From: CATQHS01 sp963422655
Lineage (GTDB): Bacteria; Actinomycetota; Acidimicrobiia; Acidimicrobiales; Aldehydirespiratoraceae
DNA length: 64,000 bases
Direction: 5' to 3'
Assembly (NCBI GenBank): GCA_963422655.1
Contig: OY730440.1
Span: forward strand, 2,852,001 to 2,916,000
A model generated the notes under the pieces. It was given only the letters and a program-made list of their open reading frames with translations. It was not told the DNA's origin and made no database searches. Each line of letters begins with the position of its first letter. The first letter of the stretch is position 1. The position numbers and the translations under genes were made by a program. This document shows, in pieces, positions 16,969 through 26,293 of the stretch.

Positions 16969-18093
16969 ATGGAACGATTCGGGTTCGTGGGCTTGCCCAA
17001 CGCTGGCAAGAGTTCGCTGTTCAATTCTCTGACCGGTGGGGGTGCTTACGCGGCCCCCTACGCCTTCGCCACCACTGCCCCCAACGTCGGCGTGGCCCGG
17101 GTGCCCGATCCACGGCTCGACCGGGTGGCCGAGATGAGCCGGAGCCGTCGCGCCGTTGCCGCCACCGTTCAGTTCACCGACATCGGTGGGCTGGTAGCGG
17201 GGGCCAGCCGAGGTGAAGGATTGGGCAACGCCTTTTTGGCTCATATCCGCGAGGTCGACGCCATCGTTTTCGTCTTGCGGGCCTTTCCCGGCATCGGAGT
17301 GTCCGGCTCGACCGATCCTCTCGATCACCTCCAAGTACTAGAGATCGAGCTGGCTCTGGCCGACATGGCCAGTAGCGAGCGCCAACTCGACAAGATCTCC
17401 CGGCTGGCCAAGGCTGACAGCTCGCTGGAGCCGCAAGTGGCGCTGCTACGCCGGGTGCTGGGTGCGCTGGAACAGGGTACCCCCCTGTATCGGGCCGGGC
17501 TGACCGACAGTGAGATGAACCGGCTCCGATTCTTCTTCCTGCTGACAGCCAAACCAGTTCTGGCCGTGGTGAACATCGGCGAGGACCGGATCGGCTTCGC
17601 CGATGAGCTGGTCGCTCCGGTGAGAGCGGCCATGGGCGGAGCCGAAGTCATCCCGCTGTGTGTACAGCTCGAAGCCGAGGCCGCCCAGCTCGATGTCGAT
17701 GCCAGGGTCGAGATGCTCGACGGCTTGGGTCTCGGGGCCGGGGTCATGTCTCGGTTTCTCACCAGCGCCTACCGCTTGCTGGGGTTGGAGACGTTCCTGA
17801 CCACCGGGGAAAAGGAGAGCCGGGCTTGGACCTTCCGGTCCGGCTCGACCGCTCCCGAGTGCGCGGGTGTGATCCACTCCGATTTCCAGCGTGGTTTCAT
17901 CCGAGCCGATGTCATCGGCTGGAACGATCTGGTGGCGGCCGAGTCCTGGGTGGCGGCCCGCGGTCAGGGCAAGGTTCGCTCTGAGGGCAAGGACTACGTC
18001 GTGATCGACGGAGATGTCCTCGACTTCAAGTTCTCGCCTCCGAGCGCGGCTGACCGTAACCGGAACCGAGCAGCCGGGACCGCCGGCCGTTGA
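16969..18093 (+). CDS. ychF: Obg-like P-loop ATPase YchF
   Basis: 374 residues with GGGAG six bases before the ATG. G1 motif GLPNAGKSS (about 7-15), switch region TTAPNVGVARVPDPRLD, G3 DIGGLVAGAS, and the YchF end AWTFRSGSTAPECAGVIHSDF with FIRADVI (TGS-like domain). The G4-type motif NIGE explains ATP rather than GTP preference in the family. YchF binds ribosomes and is linked to oxidative-stress translation control. Length is near the usual 360-365. Confidence 0.95.
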   Translation: MERFGFVGLPNAGKSSLFNSLTGGGAYAAPYAFATTAPNVGVARVPDPRLDRVAEMSRSRRAVAATVQFTDIGGLVAGASRGEGLGNAFLAHIREVDAIVFVLRAFPGIGVSGSTDPLDHLQVLEIELALADMASSERQLDKISRLAKADSSLEPQVALLRRVLGALEQGTPLYRAGLTDSEMNRLRFFFLLTAKPVLAVVNIGEDRIGFADELVAPVRAAMGGAEVIPLCVQLEAEAAQLDVDARVEMLDGLGLGAGVMSRFLTSAYRLLGLETFLTTGEKESRAWTFRSGSTAPECAGVIHSDFQRGFIRADVIGWNDLVAAESWVAARGQGKVRSEGKDYVVIDGDVLDFKFSPPSAADRNRNRAAGTAGR

Positions 18094-18369
18094 GGAGCCA
18101 GCCGATTGGGGTAGAACGCACCAGCAGTTGGTAGCTGACCGCCAAGATGGCACTGTCGCCGTTACCGGTGAATACGGCGGCGAGGATGTCGCTTCGTTCG
18201 ACCGGAGATGGGCGAGCAGGAAGGTTCACGAGGGCAGGCTCATGTTACGAGTTACTATTCGGGACATGGCCACGTTTCGACATGCCCACGCTGCCGTCGA
18301 TATCGGGATCACGAAGAGCCATCGGGGCCACACAGAGCCGGTGACAGATCCGGTGAGGAGTCCAATGAC

Positions 18370-19425
18370 ATGAAAACCCGTGCGACCCATCCGATGGCGA
18401 GTGTCGGTCGAGCTTGGCGCCGGTTTCGGGCATGCTCGGCCGCCGGCCCGACCGCCCTGGTCTGCTGCCTGGCTCTGGTGTCGGCCGGCTGCGGTAACGG
18501 CTCCACCGACAACGAGAACGTCGACGGTGGAGCCGAGCCTGCGGTGGTGCTGGCCACTACCGGCATCTGGGCCGACATAGCGGCCAATGTCGCCTGTGAC
18601 GGTCTGGCCCGAGTGGAGACGATCATCCCGGTGGGGGGCGATCCCCATGGGTTCGAACCATCCCTGGCCGACAGGGAGCGCATGCAGGGCGCGGTTCTGG
18701 TGATCACCAACGGTCTGGGTCTGGAGGAGAGGCTGGAAGACACCATCGACGCGGTGGAGGCGGCCGGAACCCCGGTGTTGCGGATTGGCGAACACGTCGA
18801 GACCATCGAGCCCGTCGTCAGCGACAGCGGTTCGGACCACGACCACTCCGATAGCGAAGGCCATGGGCATGAGAGCGAAGGCCATGGGCATGCCGGCGGC
18901 GACCCGCACGTGTGGTTCGATCCGATCCGGGTATCGGACAGTTTGGACGAGTTGGCTCGCCGGCTGATCGGCGAGGCTGGACTCGATCCCGCCGCCGTCG
19001 CGGCCTGCCTGAGCGCCTACCGGGCCGAGTTGGTCGCCCTCGACGCTGAGATCGCCGCCTCCGTGGCCGGGATAGAGATCTCCGCCCGCAAGCTGGTCAC
19101 CAACCACGACGCGCTGGGCTACTTCGCAGACAGGTACGGCTTCGAGGTGATCGGCTCGGTCATCCCCGGCGGAACCGCGTTGGACGAGACGAATCCGGCT
19201 GCTATGGGCCATCTGGCCGAACTGATCGAGGAGGCTGGGGTGTCGGCCATCTTCACCGACAACGAACAGTCCTCGGTTAGCGCCGAGGCGCTGGCCGCTC
19301 GAGTGGGTGCAGTCAGTGTTCACACCCTGTACACCGGGTCCTTGGGTCCTCCCGGTTCGGGGGCCGACACCTACCTCGGGTTCATGCGAACCAACGCCCG
19401 GGTGATTGTCGACGCCTTGGGTTGA
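18370..19425 (+). CDS. Zinc/manganese ABC transporter substrate-binding lipoprotein (ZnuA-like)
   Basis: 351 residues from ATG 18370, which follows GAGGAG. Lipobox VSAGC. Family features: PVGGDPHGFEPSLADRERM (metal-ligand His), a His/Asp-rich mobile loop (18835-18895) with DHDHSDSEGHGHESEGHGH just before GDPHVWFDP, then TNHDALGYFADRYGFEV and FTDNEQS. His-rich loops are typical of zinc-specific members. The His-rich loop itself contains a duplicated EGHGH unit. The 276 bases upstream (18094-18369) hold no gene; a TACTAT box near 18254 could be a promoter, and I see no clear Zur site. Confidence 0.92.
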   Translation: MKTRATHPMASVGRAWRRFRACSAAGPTALVCCLALVSAGCGNGSTDNENVDGGAEPAVVLATTGIWADIAANVACDGLARVETIIPVGGDPHGFEPSLADRERMQGAVLVITNGLGLEERLEDTIDAVEAAGTPVLRIGEHVETIEPVVSDSGSDHDHSDSEGHGHESEGHGHAGGDPHVWFDPIRVSDSLDELARRLIGEAGLDPAAVAACLSAYRAELVALDAEIAASVAGIEISARKLVTNHDALGYFADRYGFEVIGSVIPGGTALDETNPAAMGHLAELIEEAGVSAIFTDNEQSSVSAEALAARVGAVSVHTLYTGSLGPPGSGADTYLGFMRTNARVIVDALG

Positions 19426-19467
19426 CCGGCCTCGGCTCGGTCAGCCGACAGAGGTATCGTTGAAGCG

Positions 19468-20340
19468 TTGCAGATAGTGACCGACCCGCAGACTTGGTGG
19501 CTGGATCCATTCATCTCGAACGGGTTCATGCGCGACGCGCTGTGGGCCGGGTTGCTGGTGGTGGTCACCACCTCGGTGGTCGGCACCTGGGTGGTGCTGC
19601 GGGGGATGAGCTTTCTGGGCGACGCTCTCGCCCACGGGGTGCTGCCCGGTATCGCTGTCGCCTTTGTCACGGGCGGTAACACCACGATCGGAGCCTTGGT
19701 GGCGGCCTTGGTGATGGTGGGCGGGATCAACCTGATCCGAGCCCGCTCACCCCTGCGGGAGGACACCTCTATCGGAGTGCTCTTCGTCGGGTTCCTGGCT
19801 CTGGCCGTGGTGATCATGTCGAGCCGGTCGGGCTCTTACACTGGTGACCTGAACCGCTTCCTGTTCGGGTCGGTAACCGGTATCGACGATTCCGACCTGC
19901 GCCGCCAGGCCGTTGCCGGTGCCATCTCGCTGGGAGGGGTGGCACTCTTGTACCGGGCCTTTCTGGTGATGACCTTCGACGAGACCCAGGCTCGCCTCCT
20001 GGGGCTGCGGCCCCGCCTCGCCCATGGCGTGCTGCTGGCACTGCTGGCGGTATCCATCGTGGCGTCGTTCGAGACGGTCGGGAACCTGCTGGTGTTCGCC
20101 TTCTTGGTGGCGCCTCCGGCCGCGGCATGCCTGCTGGTCCGACGGGTCCCGGTCATCATGGTCACCGCGGTGGGGATCGGAGGGGCCGCGGTCGTGATCG
20201 GCCTGCTGACCAGCTACCACTACGACACGGCCGGGGGGGCCACCATCGCTCTCACTACGGTGGTGATGTTTCTGATCGCTCTGGCGATCAGGTCGGTTCG
20301 TCCGGGCCGGTACCGGGTTGTCGTGGGCGAGCCGGCCTGA
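19468..20340 (+). CDS. Zinc/manganese ABC transporter permease (ZnuB-like)
   Basis: 290 residues, about eight membrane segments. The family core is WVVLRGMSFLGDALAHGVLPGIA, then EDTSIGVLFVGFLALAVV, and late LVFAFLVAPPAAACLL. The start is TTG 19468 or GTG 19477; TATCGT at 19455-19460 sits 7 bases before the TTG. It forms the membrane channel for the upstream binding protein. No ATPase gene follows; the best candidate is at 45984-46742. Confidence 0.9.
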   Translation: MQIVTDPQTWWLDPFISNGFMRDALWAGLLVVVTTSVVGTWVVLRGMSFLGDALAHGVLPGIAVAFVTGGNTTIGALVAALVMVGGINLIRARSPLREDTSIGVLFVGFLALAVVIMSSRSGSYTGDLNRFLFGSVTGIDDSDLRRQAVAGAISLGGVALLYRAFLVMTFDETQARLLGLRPRLAHGVLLALLAVSIVASFETVGNLLVFAFLVAPPAAACLLVRRVPVIMVTAVGIGGAAVVIGLLTSYHYDTAGGATIALTTVVMFLIALAIRSVRPGRYRVVVGEPA

Positions 20341-20364
20341 ACGACGGTTCGCCCCGGCCCGGCG

Positions 20365-21261
20365 TTGCGACCCCACGTGAAGGCGTTCAAGTCGACCGCG
20401 GTGGCCGCCCGGTTGGCGACGGCCGGTCATCACAACTTCTGTGCCGCCACTATCCGGGAGATGGAAGGGCTGGCCGGAGCCGGCCTCGGTCGCGACCTGT
20501 TGCTGGCCAACGAAGTTCTGGATACGTCACGGCTCGGGGCCCTGGTAGAACGCGGCAACCGGGTCACGGTGGCCGTCGACTCGAACGAGACGGTCGACGC
20601 GGCTGCGGCTGGCGGGGTGAAAGAGGTGCTGATCGACGTCGATATCGGCCTGCCCCGGTGCGGGTGCGATGCCGGTGACGCCGGCCGTATCGCCGAACGG
20701 GCCAGAGGTCTCGGTCTGGATGTTCGCGGAGTCATGGGCTACGAGGGCCACCTGATGATGGTCGGGGCCCGAGAGAAGCCGGCTCGGGTCGAGGCGGCCA
20801 TGCAAGTCCTGCTGGCCGCCCACACCGACGTCGGCGGTGACGTGATCTCCGCCGGCGGCACCGGCACCTACGCCGTCAATGAGTGGGCCACCGAGATCCA
20901 AGCCGGCTCCTACTGCCTGCTCGACACCGACTACGCCCAGCTCGACAGCCCCTTCCGGATCGCCTTGTCGGTAGTGGCCACCGTGATATCCACCAGCCCC
21001 AAGGGTTGGGCGGTGGCCGACGCCGGACTCAAGACTTTCGGGATGGACCACGGCCCCCCGACCTGGACCGGCGGCGAGCTCTACTTCTGCTCCGACGAGC
21101 ACGTCACGCTGCTCGACGGCAGCGACCGACTGAAGGTCGGCGACCGGATCCGGCTCCAACCCGCTCACGTCGATCCCACCGTCGCCCGGCACCGGCGGTA
21201 CTGGGTGCTCGACGGTGACCGAGTAGCCGACCGGTGGCCGATAGACCTGAGGCACTGGTGA
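20365..21261 (+). CDS. D-threonine aldolase/D-serine dehydratase-like PLP protein, N-terminally short
   Basis: About 298 residues from TTG 20365. It begins right at the PLP-lysine motif (RPHVKAFKS, where family members have RPHxKTHK) and continues with LLANEV, DIGLPRCGCDAG, MGYEGHLM, SAGGTGTY and the metal-binding C-terminal domain (KTFGMDHGPP, LYFCSDEHVTL). Relatives have some 40-60 residues before this lysine, forming the first beta strand and helix. Here an in-frame TGA (20338-20340, the permease stop) closes the frame 8 codons upstream, so that part is missing. The downstream aldonolactone oxidase overlaps its stop. It could be a functional short form or a decaying gene. Confidence 0.75.
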   Translation: MRPHVKAFKSTAVAARLATAGHHNFCAATIREMEGLAGAGLGRDLLLANEVLDTSRLGALVERGNRVTVAVDSNETVDAAAAGGVKEVLIDVDIGLPRCGCDAGDAGRIAERARGLGLDVRGVMGYEGHLMMVGAREKPARVEAAMQVLLAAHTDVGGDVISAGGTGTYAVNEWATEIQAGSYCLLDTDYAQLDSPFRIALSVVATVISTSPKGWAVADAGLKTFGMDHGPPTWTGGELYFCSDEHVTLLDGSDRLKVGDRIRLQPAHVDPTVARHRRYWVLDGDRVADRWPIDLRHW

Positions 21262-22568
21262 AGAGGGGGTCTGTTTTCCGGAACTGGGCCGGCAATCAGG
21301 TGTGCCTACCCGAGGCTCGGCTCACACCCGGTTCGGTCGAGGAGGTCTCGGCCATCGTAGCTCGGGCCGCCTCCGCCGGTCGACGGGTCAAGGCCGTCGG
21401 AGCCGGGCATTCTTTCACTGCTGCTGCCTGCACCGGCGGCGTGCAACTCGGCTTGGACCGGCTCGATGCAGTCGAGTCGGTTGACATGGATCAGCAACAA
21501 GTCACCGTCGGGGCCGGGATCCGTCTCGGCGCTCTCAACCGGGAGTTGGCCGGCGCCGGGCTGGCTCTGCCCAATCTGGGCGACATCGCCTACCAGTCGA
21601 TCGCGGGCGCCATCTCCACTGCCACCCACGGCACCGGCGCTCGGCTCGGCAATCTGGCCACGACCGTGGTCGGGATGGAGATCGTGGACGGCCGGGGTCG
21701 GCGTATCTGGTGCGACCAGCAGGAACGGCCCGACTTGCTGCGGGTGGCCAGGGTGGGTGTGGGCGCCCTCGGAGTCGTCACCCGGGTGCGGTTGCAGTGC
21801 GTGCCGACCTTCGACCTCCACGCGGTGGAGACGATCCAGCCTCTCGATGGCGTGCTCGAGGCTTTCGACGCCCACGTGGCCGCCAACGACCATTTCGAAC
21901 TCTTCTGGTTGCCGGGCGGGCGGAACTGTCAGGTGAAATGCAACAACCGGACCCGCGAGCCTCGCCGACCCCAGCCCCGGCTCGCCTACATCCGCGACAA
22001 GATCGTGACCGAGAACCTAGCTTTGGCCGCCCTCAGCGGGGCTGTCCGTAGGTTCCCGACCATGGCGCCCCGGGTCGTCCGGTTGTTGGACACCAGCTTG
22101 TCGGATCGGGATCTGATCGACGAGAGCTACCGAATCTTCACGAGCCCGCGCTGGGTCCGGTTCTACGAGATGGAGTACAGCATTGCCCGTGCGGCCTTTC
22201 CCGAGGCCATGGATCGCCTCCGGGCCTTTCTGGCCGGCCTGTCCGAGCCGATCGTGTTCCCGGTGGAGGTCCGGGTCTCGGCCGCCGACGACATTGCGCT
22301 GTCGACCGGCTACGGCCGTGACAGCGCCTGGATCGCAGTGCACGTAGCGCAGGGAACGCCCTACGAATCGTATTTTCAAGGCGTCGAGCGCATCATGGAC
22401 GACTACGGTGGCCGCCCCCACTGGGGGAAGCTGCACTTCCAGGACCACACCACGCTCGCTCCCCGCTACCCCGAGTGGGACGAATTCTCGAAAGTCCGCA
22501 ACGAACTCGACCCCGAAGGCTGCTTCGCCAATCCCTACACCGACCGGGTGCTGGGCCCGCCCGGCTGA
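21258..22568 (+). CDS. Aldonolactone oxidase (D-arabinono-/L-gulono-1,4-lactone oxidase family)
   Basis: 436 residues from GTG 21258, overlapping the previous stop (GTGA). The FAD-binding PCMH domain includes VKAVGAGHSFTAAACTGG, TVGAGIRLGALN and GAISTATHGTG. The C-terminal ALO domain has the catalytic-type HWGKLH near the end, then YPEWDEFSKVRNELDPEGCFANPY. It resembles the mycobacterial L-gulono-1,4-lactone dehydrogenase. It oxidises an aldonolactone or related sugar; the exact sugar is not evident. Confidence 0.88.
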   Translation: MKRGSVFRNWAGNQVCLPEARLTPGSVEEVSAIVARAASAGRRVKAVGAGHSFTAAACTGGVQLGLDRLDAVESVDMDQQQVTVGAGIRLGALNRELAGAGLALPNLGDIAYQSIAGAISTATHGTGARLGNLATTVVGMEIVDGRGRRIWCDQQERPDLLRVARVGVGALGVVTRVRLQCVPTFDLHAVETIQPLDGVLEAFDAHVAANDHFELFWLPGGRNCQVKCNNRTREPRRPQPRLAYIRDKIVTENLALAALSGAVRRFPTMAPRVVRLLDTSLSDRDLIDESYRIFTSPRWVRFYEMEYSIARAAFPEAMDRLRAFLAGLSEPIVFPVEVRVSAADDIALSTGYGRDSAWIAVHVAQGTPYESYFQGVERIMDDYGGRPHWGKLHFQDHTTLAPRYPEWDEFSKVRNELDPEGCFANPYTDRVLGPPG

Positions 22569-22637
22569 CACCGCGGTGGCTTGCCCCGACCGTTGCGGCC
22601 GTCACGGGCACTACTGTCACAGATACTACTCGCCACG

Positions 22638-22652
22638 GACACTACTAGTGTC
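22638..22652. promoter_or_regulatory. Perfect inverted repeat, candidate operator
   Basis: GACACTACTAGTGTC is a palindrome with 7-base arms and a one-base centre. Half-site-like ACTACT also occurs at 22610-22615 and 22625-22630. It lies 90 bases upstream of the acyl-CoA dehydrogenase start, in a 174-base gene-free gap. Confidence 0.45.
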
Positions 22653-22742
22653 GGACATGACCGGTCGGTCGTCCCCGCCGACGACGGGCAGGGCCGGAGC
22701 CCAGACCGGGCTCGGCGGTGACGCTGGTCCGAGAGGAGCACC

Positions 22743-23909
22743 ATGGACTTCCGGGTCGATGACGACCACGAGGCCATCCGGGAAGGGATCCGCCGGGTAT
22801 GCGCCGACTTCGGCGACGAGTACTGGGCCGCCAGGGACGCCGCCCATGAGTTCCCCTGGGAGTTCTACACCGCGATGGCCGAAGGGGGATGGATCGGCAT
22901 CGCCATACCGGCCGAGTACGGAGGCGGTGGCCAGGGCATAACCGAGGCCTCCATCATGGTGGAGGAGATCGCCGCTTCGGGAGCGGCCATGAACGGCTGC
23001 TCGGCCATCCATCTTTCTATCTTCGGTATGGAACCGGTCCGCCGGTACGGATCGGCGGAGCTGGCCGCTGAGATCCTGCCCCGGGTGGCGTCGGGCGAGC
23101 TCCACGCCGCTTTTGGCGTCACCGAACCCGATGCCGGCACCGACACCACCTCGATCAGAACCCGAGCGGTTCGCGACGGTGACAGCTACGTCATAACCGG
23201 AGCCAAGGTGTGGACCACCAAGGCCACTTTCTGCGACCTGTGCCTGCTGCTGGTGCGGACCACCCCCCGAGCCGAAGTGGCCAACCCCACTGACGGGATC
23301 TCGCTGTTTCTGGTGGACATCCAGGACCCGGCCGTCGATATCGAGCCCATACCCAAGGTGGGGCGCAACGCGGTGGTGTCGTGCGAGGTGCGCTACGACG
23401 GGTTGCGGGTACCGGCCCGCCGGCTGGTGGGGGAGGAGGGACAGGGGTTCCGCTACATCCTCGACGGGCTCAACCCCGAGCGCATCCTCATCGCAGCCGA
23501 AGCGCTGGGTACTGGCAAGGCGGCCCTGCGCCGGGCCACCGGCTACGCCCGCCAGCGGGTGGTGTTCGACCGGCCCATCGGGCAGAACCAGGGCATCGCC
23601 TTCCCGCTGGCTCAGGCCCACATGGACCTGCACGCGGCCGAGCTGGCCATCCGGGAAGCCTCGTGGCGCTACGACAACGGGCTGAGCTGCGGCGAGGCCG
23701 CCAACACCGCCAAGTACCTGGCCGCTGAGGCCGGGTTCTTCGCCGCCGACCGGGCCCTGCAGACCCACGGCGGGTTCGGGTACGCCTGCGAGTACCACGT
23801 CGAGCGATACTGGCGCGAGGCCCGGCTCATGAAGATCGCCCCCGTCAGCCAAGAGATGGTGCTCAACTTTATCTCCCACAAAGTCCTGGGCCTGCCGAAG
23901 TCGTACTGA
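22743..23909 (+). CDS. Acyl-CoA dehydrogenase
   Basis: 388 residues, ATG preceded by GAGAGGA. N-terminal helical domain (DFRVDDDHEAIREGIRRVC), then GIAIPAEYGGGGQGITEA, the FAD/substrate signature AAFGVTEPDAGTDTTSI, YVITGAKVWTT, and the C-terminal RVVFDRPIGQNQGIAFPLAQ and QTHGGFGYACEYHVERYWREA. It performs alpha,beta-dehydrogenation of an acyl-CoA with electron transfer to ETF. A palindrome upstream (22638) may control it. Chain-length preference cannot be read. Confidence 0.93.
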   Translation: MDFRVDDDHEAIREGIRRVCADFGDEYWAARDAAHEFPWEFYTAMAEGGWIGIAIPAEYGGGGQGITEASIMVEEIAASGAAMNGCSAIHLSIFGMEPVRRYGSAELAAEILPRVASGELHAAFGVTEPDAGTDTTSIRTRAVRDGDSYVITGAKVWTTKATFCDLCLLLVRTTPRAEVANPTDGISLFLVDIQDPAVDIEPIPKVGRNAVVSCEVRYDGLRVPARRLVGEEGQGFRYILDGLNPERILIAAEALGTGKAALRRATGYARQRVVFDRPIGQNQGIAFPLAQAHMDLHAAELAIREASWRYDNGLSCGEAANTAKYLAAEAGFFAADRALQTHGGFGYACEYHVERYWREARLMKIAPVSQEMVLNFISHKVLGLPKSY

Positions 23910-23964
23910 GCCCGGCCGAGTTGGCCGAGCCCGGCCGAGTTGGCCGAGCCCGGCCGAGTTGGCT
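23908..23964. repeat. Three tandem 19-bp units between convergent genes
   Basis: Units 23908-23926, 23927-23945 and 23946-23964 are identical except for the last base of the third (GAGCCCGGCCGAGTTGGCC). The first includes the acyl-CoA dehydrogenase stop codon. No hairpin-plus-T-run terminator is evident. Confidence 0.8.
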
Positions 23965-23972
23965 GAGAGCGG

Positions 23973-25061
23973 TCAACCGCAGGGGAGCAGAACCGTGCGA
24001 GCCTCGGTGCCGGTTCGGAGCGCGTCGAAGGCGGACCCGAGGCCGTCGAGGCCCGCGGTCCGAGAGATCATCCGGTCGAGTTCGAGGCGGCCCTTGAGGT
24101 AGAGGTCGGCCAGCATCACGAAGTCCTTGCGGGGCCGGGCTCCGCCAGCCCGGATCCCCAGCAGGTTCTTGTTCTGGTGCAGGGCCAGGAACGGGTAGGT
24201 GACGGTGGCGCTGAGGTCGGGCACTCCGACCGCGGCGATGTTGCCGCCGGGTCGGGTCATGGAGATGGCAGCGACGAGCAGCTCAGGCACTCCGACCACC
24301 TCGAAAGCGTGCTGGACCCCACCCGGACACAGAGACTGAACGGCCCCGGTCATGTCGAAGTCGTCACCGTCGGCCAAGATGAAATCGGTGGCGCCGAAGT
24401 CGAGGGCGAGTTGCTCTTTGGCCGGGACCCGATCGATGGCGATGATCACCGCCGCTCCCACCAGCCGGGCGGCCTGAATGACGTTGAGCCCGACCCCCCC
24501 GGCTCCGATCACGGCCACGGTGTCACCGGCTCGAACCCGGGCCCGGTTCAGCACCGCCCCGGCGCCGGTCATTACGCCACAACCGATCAGGGCTGCGGCC
24601 GCAAACGGCACCGCCTTGGGGATGGGGACGGCCTGGTTTTCCCCGACGATCGTTTCCTGGGTGAACGCTCCGATGTTGGCGAAGTTGTAGAGCAACTGAC
24701 CGTGCTCGGTGTAGGGCTGGCGCAGTCCCCCCATCGACCCCGGGCAGTTGGCGGGATTGCCGCTCTCGCAATCTCCGCAGTGACCGCAATTGCCGAAGGT
24801 CGACAGCGCCACGTGGTCGCCCACCTCGCAGTAGGTCACGGCCGAGCCGGTCTCCACCACCACCCCGGCCGCTTCGTGGCCCCCGATCAGCGGAGTGGGC
24901 ATGAAGTACTTGCCGTGCACGCAGCTCAGATCGCTACCGCACACCCCGGCGGCTCGGATCTCGACCCGGACTTGGCGGGGGCCCGGGCTTCCGACCAGCT
25001 CGACGGCATCGGAGAGTCGGACGCTGTCCTCGGTAGTGCCCTCCAGAATCAATCCCTGCAT
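23973..25061 (-). CDS. Zinc-dependent alcohol dehydrogenase (MDR superfamily)
   Basis: 362 residues. Catalytic zinc region AAGVCGSDLSCVHG and GHEAAGVVVE; structural zinc cysteines in CGHCGDCESGNPANC; nucleotide-binding VAVIGAGGVGLNVIQAA. This fits class III-type and mycothiol- or NDMA-dependent alcohol dehydrogenases of actinobacteria. The ATG follows GAAGAGG. It oxidises an alcohol to an aldehyde with NAD. Downstream of the phosphotransferase and enoyl-CoA hydratase on the same strand, it may belong to one catabolic set. Confidence 0.9.
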   Translation of the reverse strand: MQGLILEGTTEDSVRLSDAVELVGSPGPRQVRVEIRAAGVCGSDLSCVHGKYFMPTPLIGGHEAAGVVVETGSAVTYCEVGDHVALSTFGNCGHCGDCESGNPANCPGSMGGLRQPYTEHGQLLYNFANIGAFTQETIVGENQAVPIPKAVPFAAAALIGCGVMTGAGAVLNRARVRAGDTVAVIGAGGVGLNVIQAARLVGAAVIIAIDRVPAKEQLALDFGATDFILADGDDFDMTGAVQSLCPGGVQHAFEVVGVPELLVAAISMTRPGGNIAAVGVPDLSATVTYPFLALHQNKNLLGIRAGGARPRKDFVMLADLYLKGRLELDRMISRTAGLDGLGSAFDALRTGTEARTVLLPCG

Positions 25062-25087
25062 TTCACGCCTCTTCCATGGGTCGGATA

Positions 25088-25129
25088 TCTCTGTTCGGTC
25101 ATCTCTGTTCGGTCATCTCTGTTCGGTCA
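25088..25129. repeat. Three tandem 14-bp units plus a partial copy
   Basis: TCTCTGTTCGGTCA occurs at 25088-25101, 25102-25115 and 25116-25129, followed by a diverged copy to 25146. The last exact unit contains the stop codon of the minus-strand phosphotransferase. Confidence 0.8.
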
Positions 25130-26230
25130 TCTCATATGTTCGGTCATGCGTTCGACCACTTCCCAACGTCCGGCGGCCTCGACCACCCCGTCGAGCATGG
25201 TTGCGAAACGGTGGTGGGCTCGGTCGCCTACCGGGGCGTCGCGGGTGTGCATGTACGCGATGACACCCACTGCAGCCCAGTGGAAAGCGGCCCAGGCCAG
25301 TTCCTCGGCCAGTTGGTCCCGGCTCCAGTCCGGCCCTCCCGACGAAGCCAGCACTGTCCGGTAGTGCTCGAGAAGTTCGGGTTCACGGGCCCGGGTCTCA
25401 GGGGTGGAGCTGGTGGCCAGCAGCCAGCCCAGATCCAGGCCGGGGAACGTCCGCATCACCGTTTGCCAATCGACGATCACCGGCCGGCCGGCCCGAAACA
25501 AGATGTTGTCGAGCTCGTAGTCCATGTGGGTGAAGGTCCAAGGCCGTTCCACGAACCGGTCCAGCCAGCCCTCTATGTCGGCGATCCACAACTCGGTGAC
25601 CAACCGGTAGAGGTCATCAGGGTAGCGGTCCGGGTAAAGAGACCGGTACTGGTGCCAGCACTCGATGTTGATGGGAATGCCGGCCCGCAGGTTGGGTTCG
25701 CTCCAGTCGATGAGCCAGTCGAGCTTCAACAGACCGGGATCCATCCAGAACCGGCCGTGGATGGAGGCCAAGTCGCCGACCAGCATATGCATCCGCTCGA
25801 AAGTCGTTCCCAACAGCAGGTCGCCCTTCTCGGCCGGTGCGATCCGCTCGATGACCAAGGTGGCGTCGTGGGTCTCGGGGTCGAACAGGTTGACGAAACA
25901 GGCCGGGACGGTGGTACCGGTCCGGCCGGTGAGCTGAGGGGCCATGTCGGCGTAGAAGCCGGCCTCGCGCTGGTAGAAGAGCATAACCGAGGCGTAGAGC
26001 CGGGCCAGTTCGTCGTCGAGGGGGCATTTGGCCACGAAGTCGGTGGGGAGATCGGTGTCGCTGTCGTAGCCGGCGGTGACGATGCCGACCTCACCGAGGG
26101 CCCCAACGAACCCGTCCATGGGTCGCACTTGCACGGCAGTGACTGTCGGGGGCTGGTGTCCGGCCTCGGTCAGAGCTTCTTCGAGCCAGGCCGGGGTCAT
26201 GTCCGAGAGGGCCTTGAGGATCTCGGTCAT
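25127..26230 (-). CDS. Aminoglycoside-phosphotransferase-like/EcKinase-like small-molecule kinase
   Basis: 367 residues with a strong GGAGGAAGG site before the ATG. The kinase core shows the Brenner-type motif FTHMDYELDNILF (catalytic Asp and Asn), then VIVDWQTVMRTFPGLDLGWL (metal-binding DW). N-terminal FVAKCPLDD supplies the ATP-binding Lys, and VIERIAPAEKGD forms the hinge. Members of this DUF1679/APH-like group occur in actinobacterial lipid and steroid gene regions; some are annotated as ecdysteroid kinases. Phosphoacceptor unknown. Confidence 0.82.
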   Translation of the reverse strand: MTEILKALSDMTPAWLEEALTEAGHQPPTVTAVQVRPMDGFVGALGEVGIVTAGYDSDTDLPTDFVAKCPLDDELARLYASVMLFYQREAGFYADMAPQLTGRTGTTVPACFVNLFDPETHDATLVIERIAPAEKGDLLLGTTFERMHMLVGDLASIHGRFWMDPGLLKLDWLIDWSEPNLRAGIPINIECWHQYRSLYPDRYPDDLYRLVTELWIADIEGWLDRFVERPWTFTHMDYELDNILFRAGRPVIVDWQTVMRTFPGLDLGWLLATSSTPETRAREPELLEHYRTVLASSGGPDWSRDQLAEELAWAAFHWAAVGVIAYMHTRDAPVGDRAHHRFATMLDGVVEAAGRWEVVERMTEHMR

Positions 26231-26293
26231 GTCCTTCCTCCGGTCCGGTCCAAGGGTGCCCTCATCGCTGCCGCCATTATGGCTTCCACGGTC

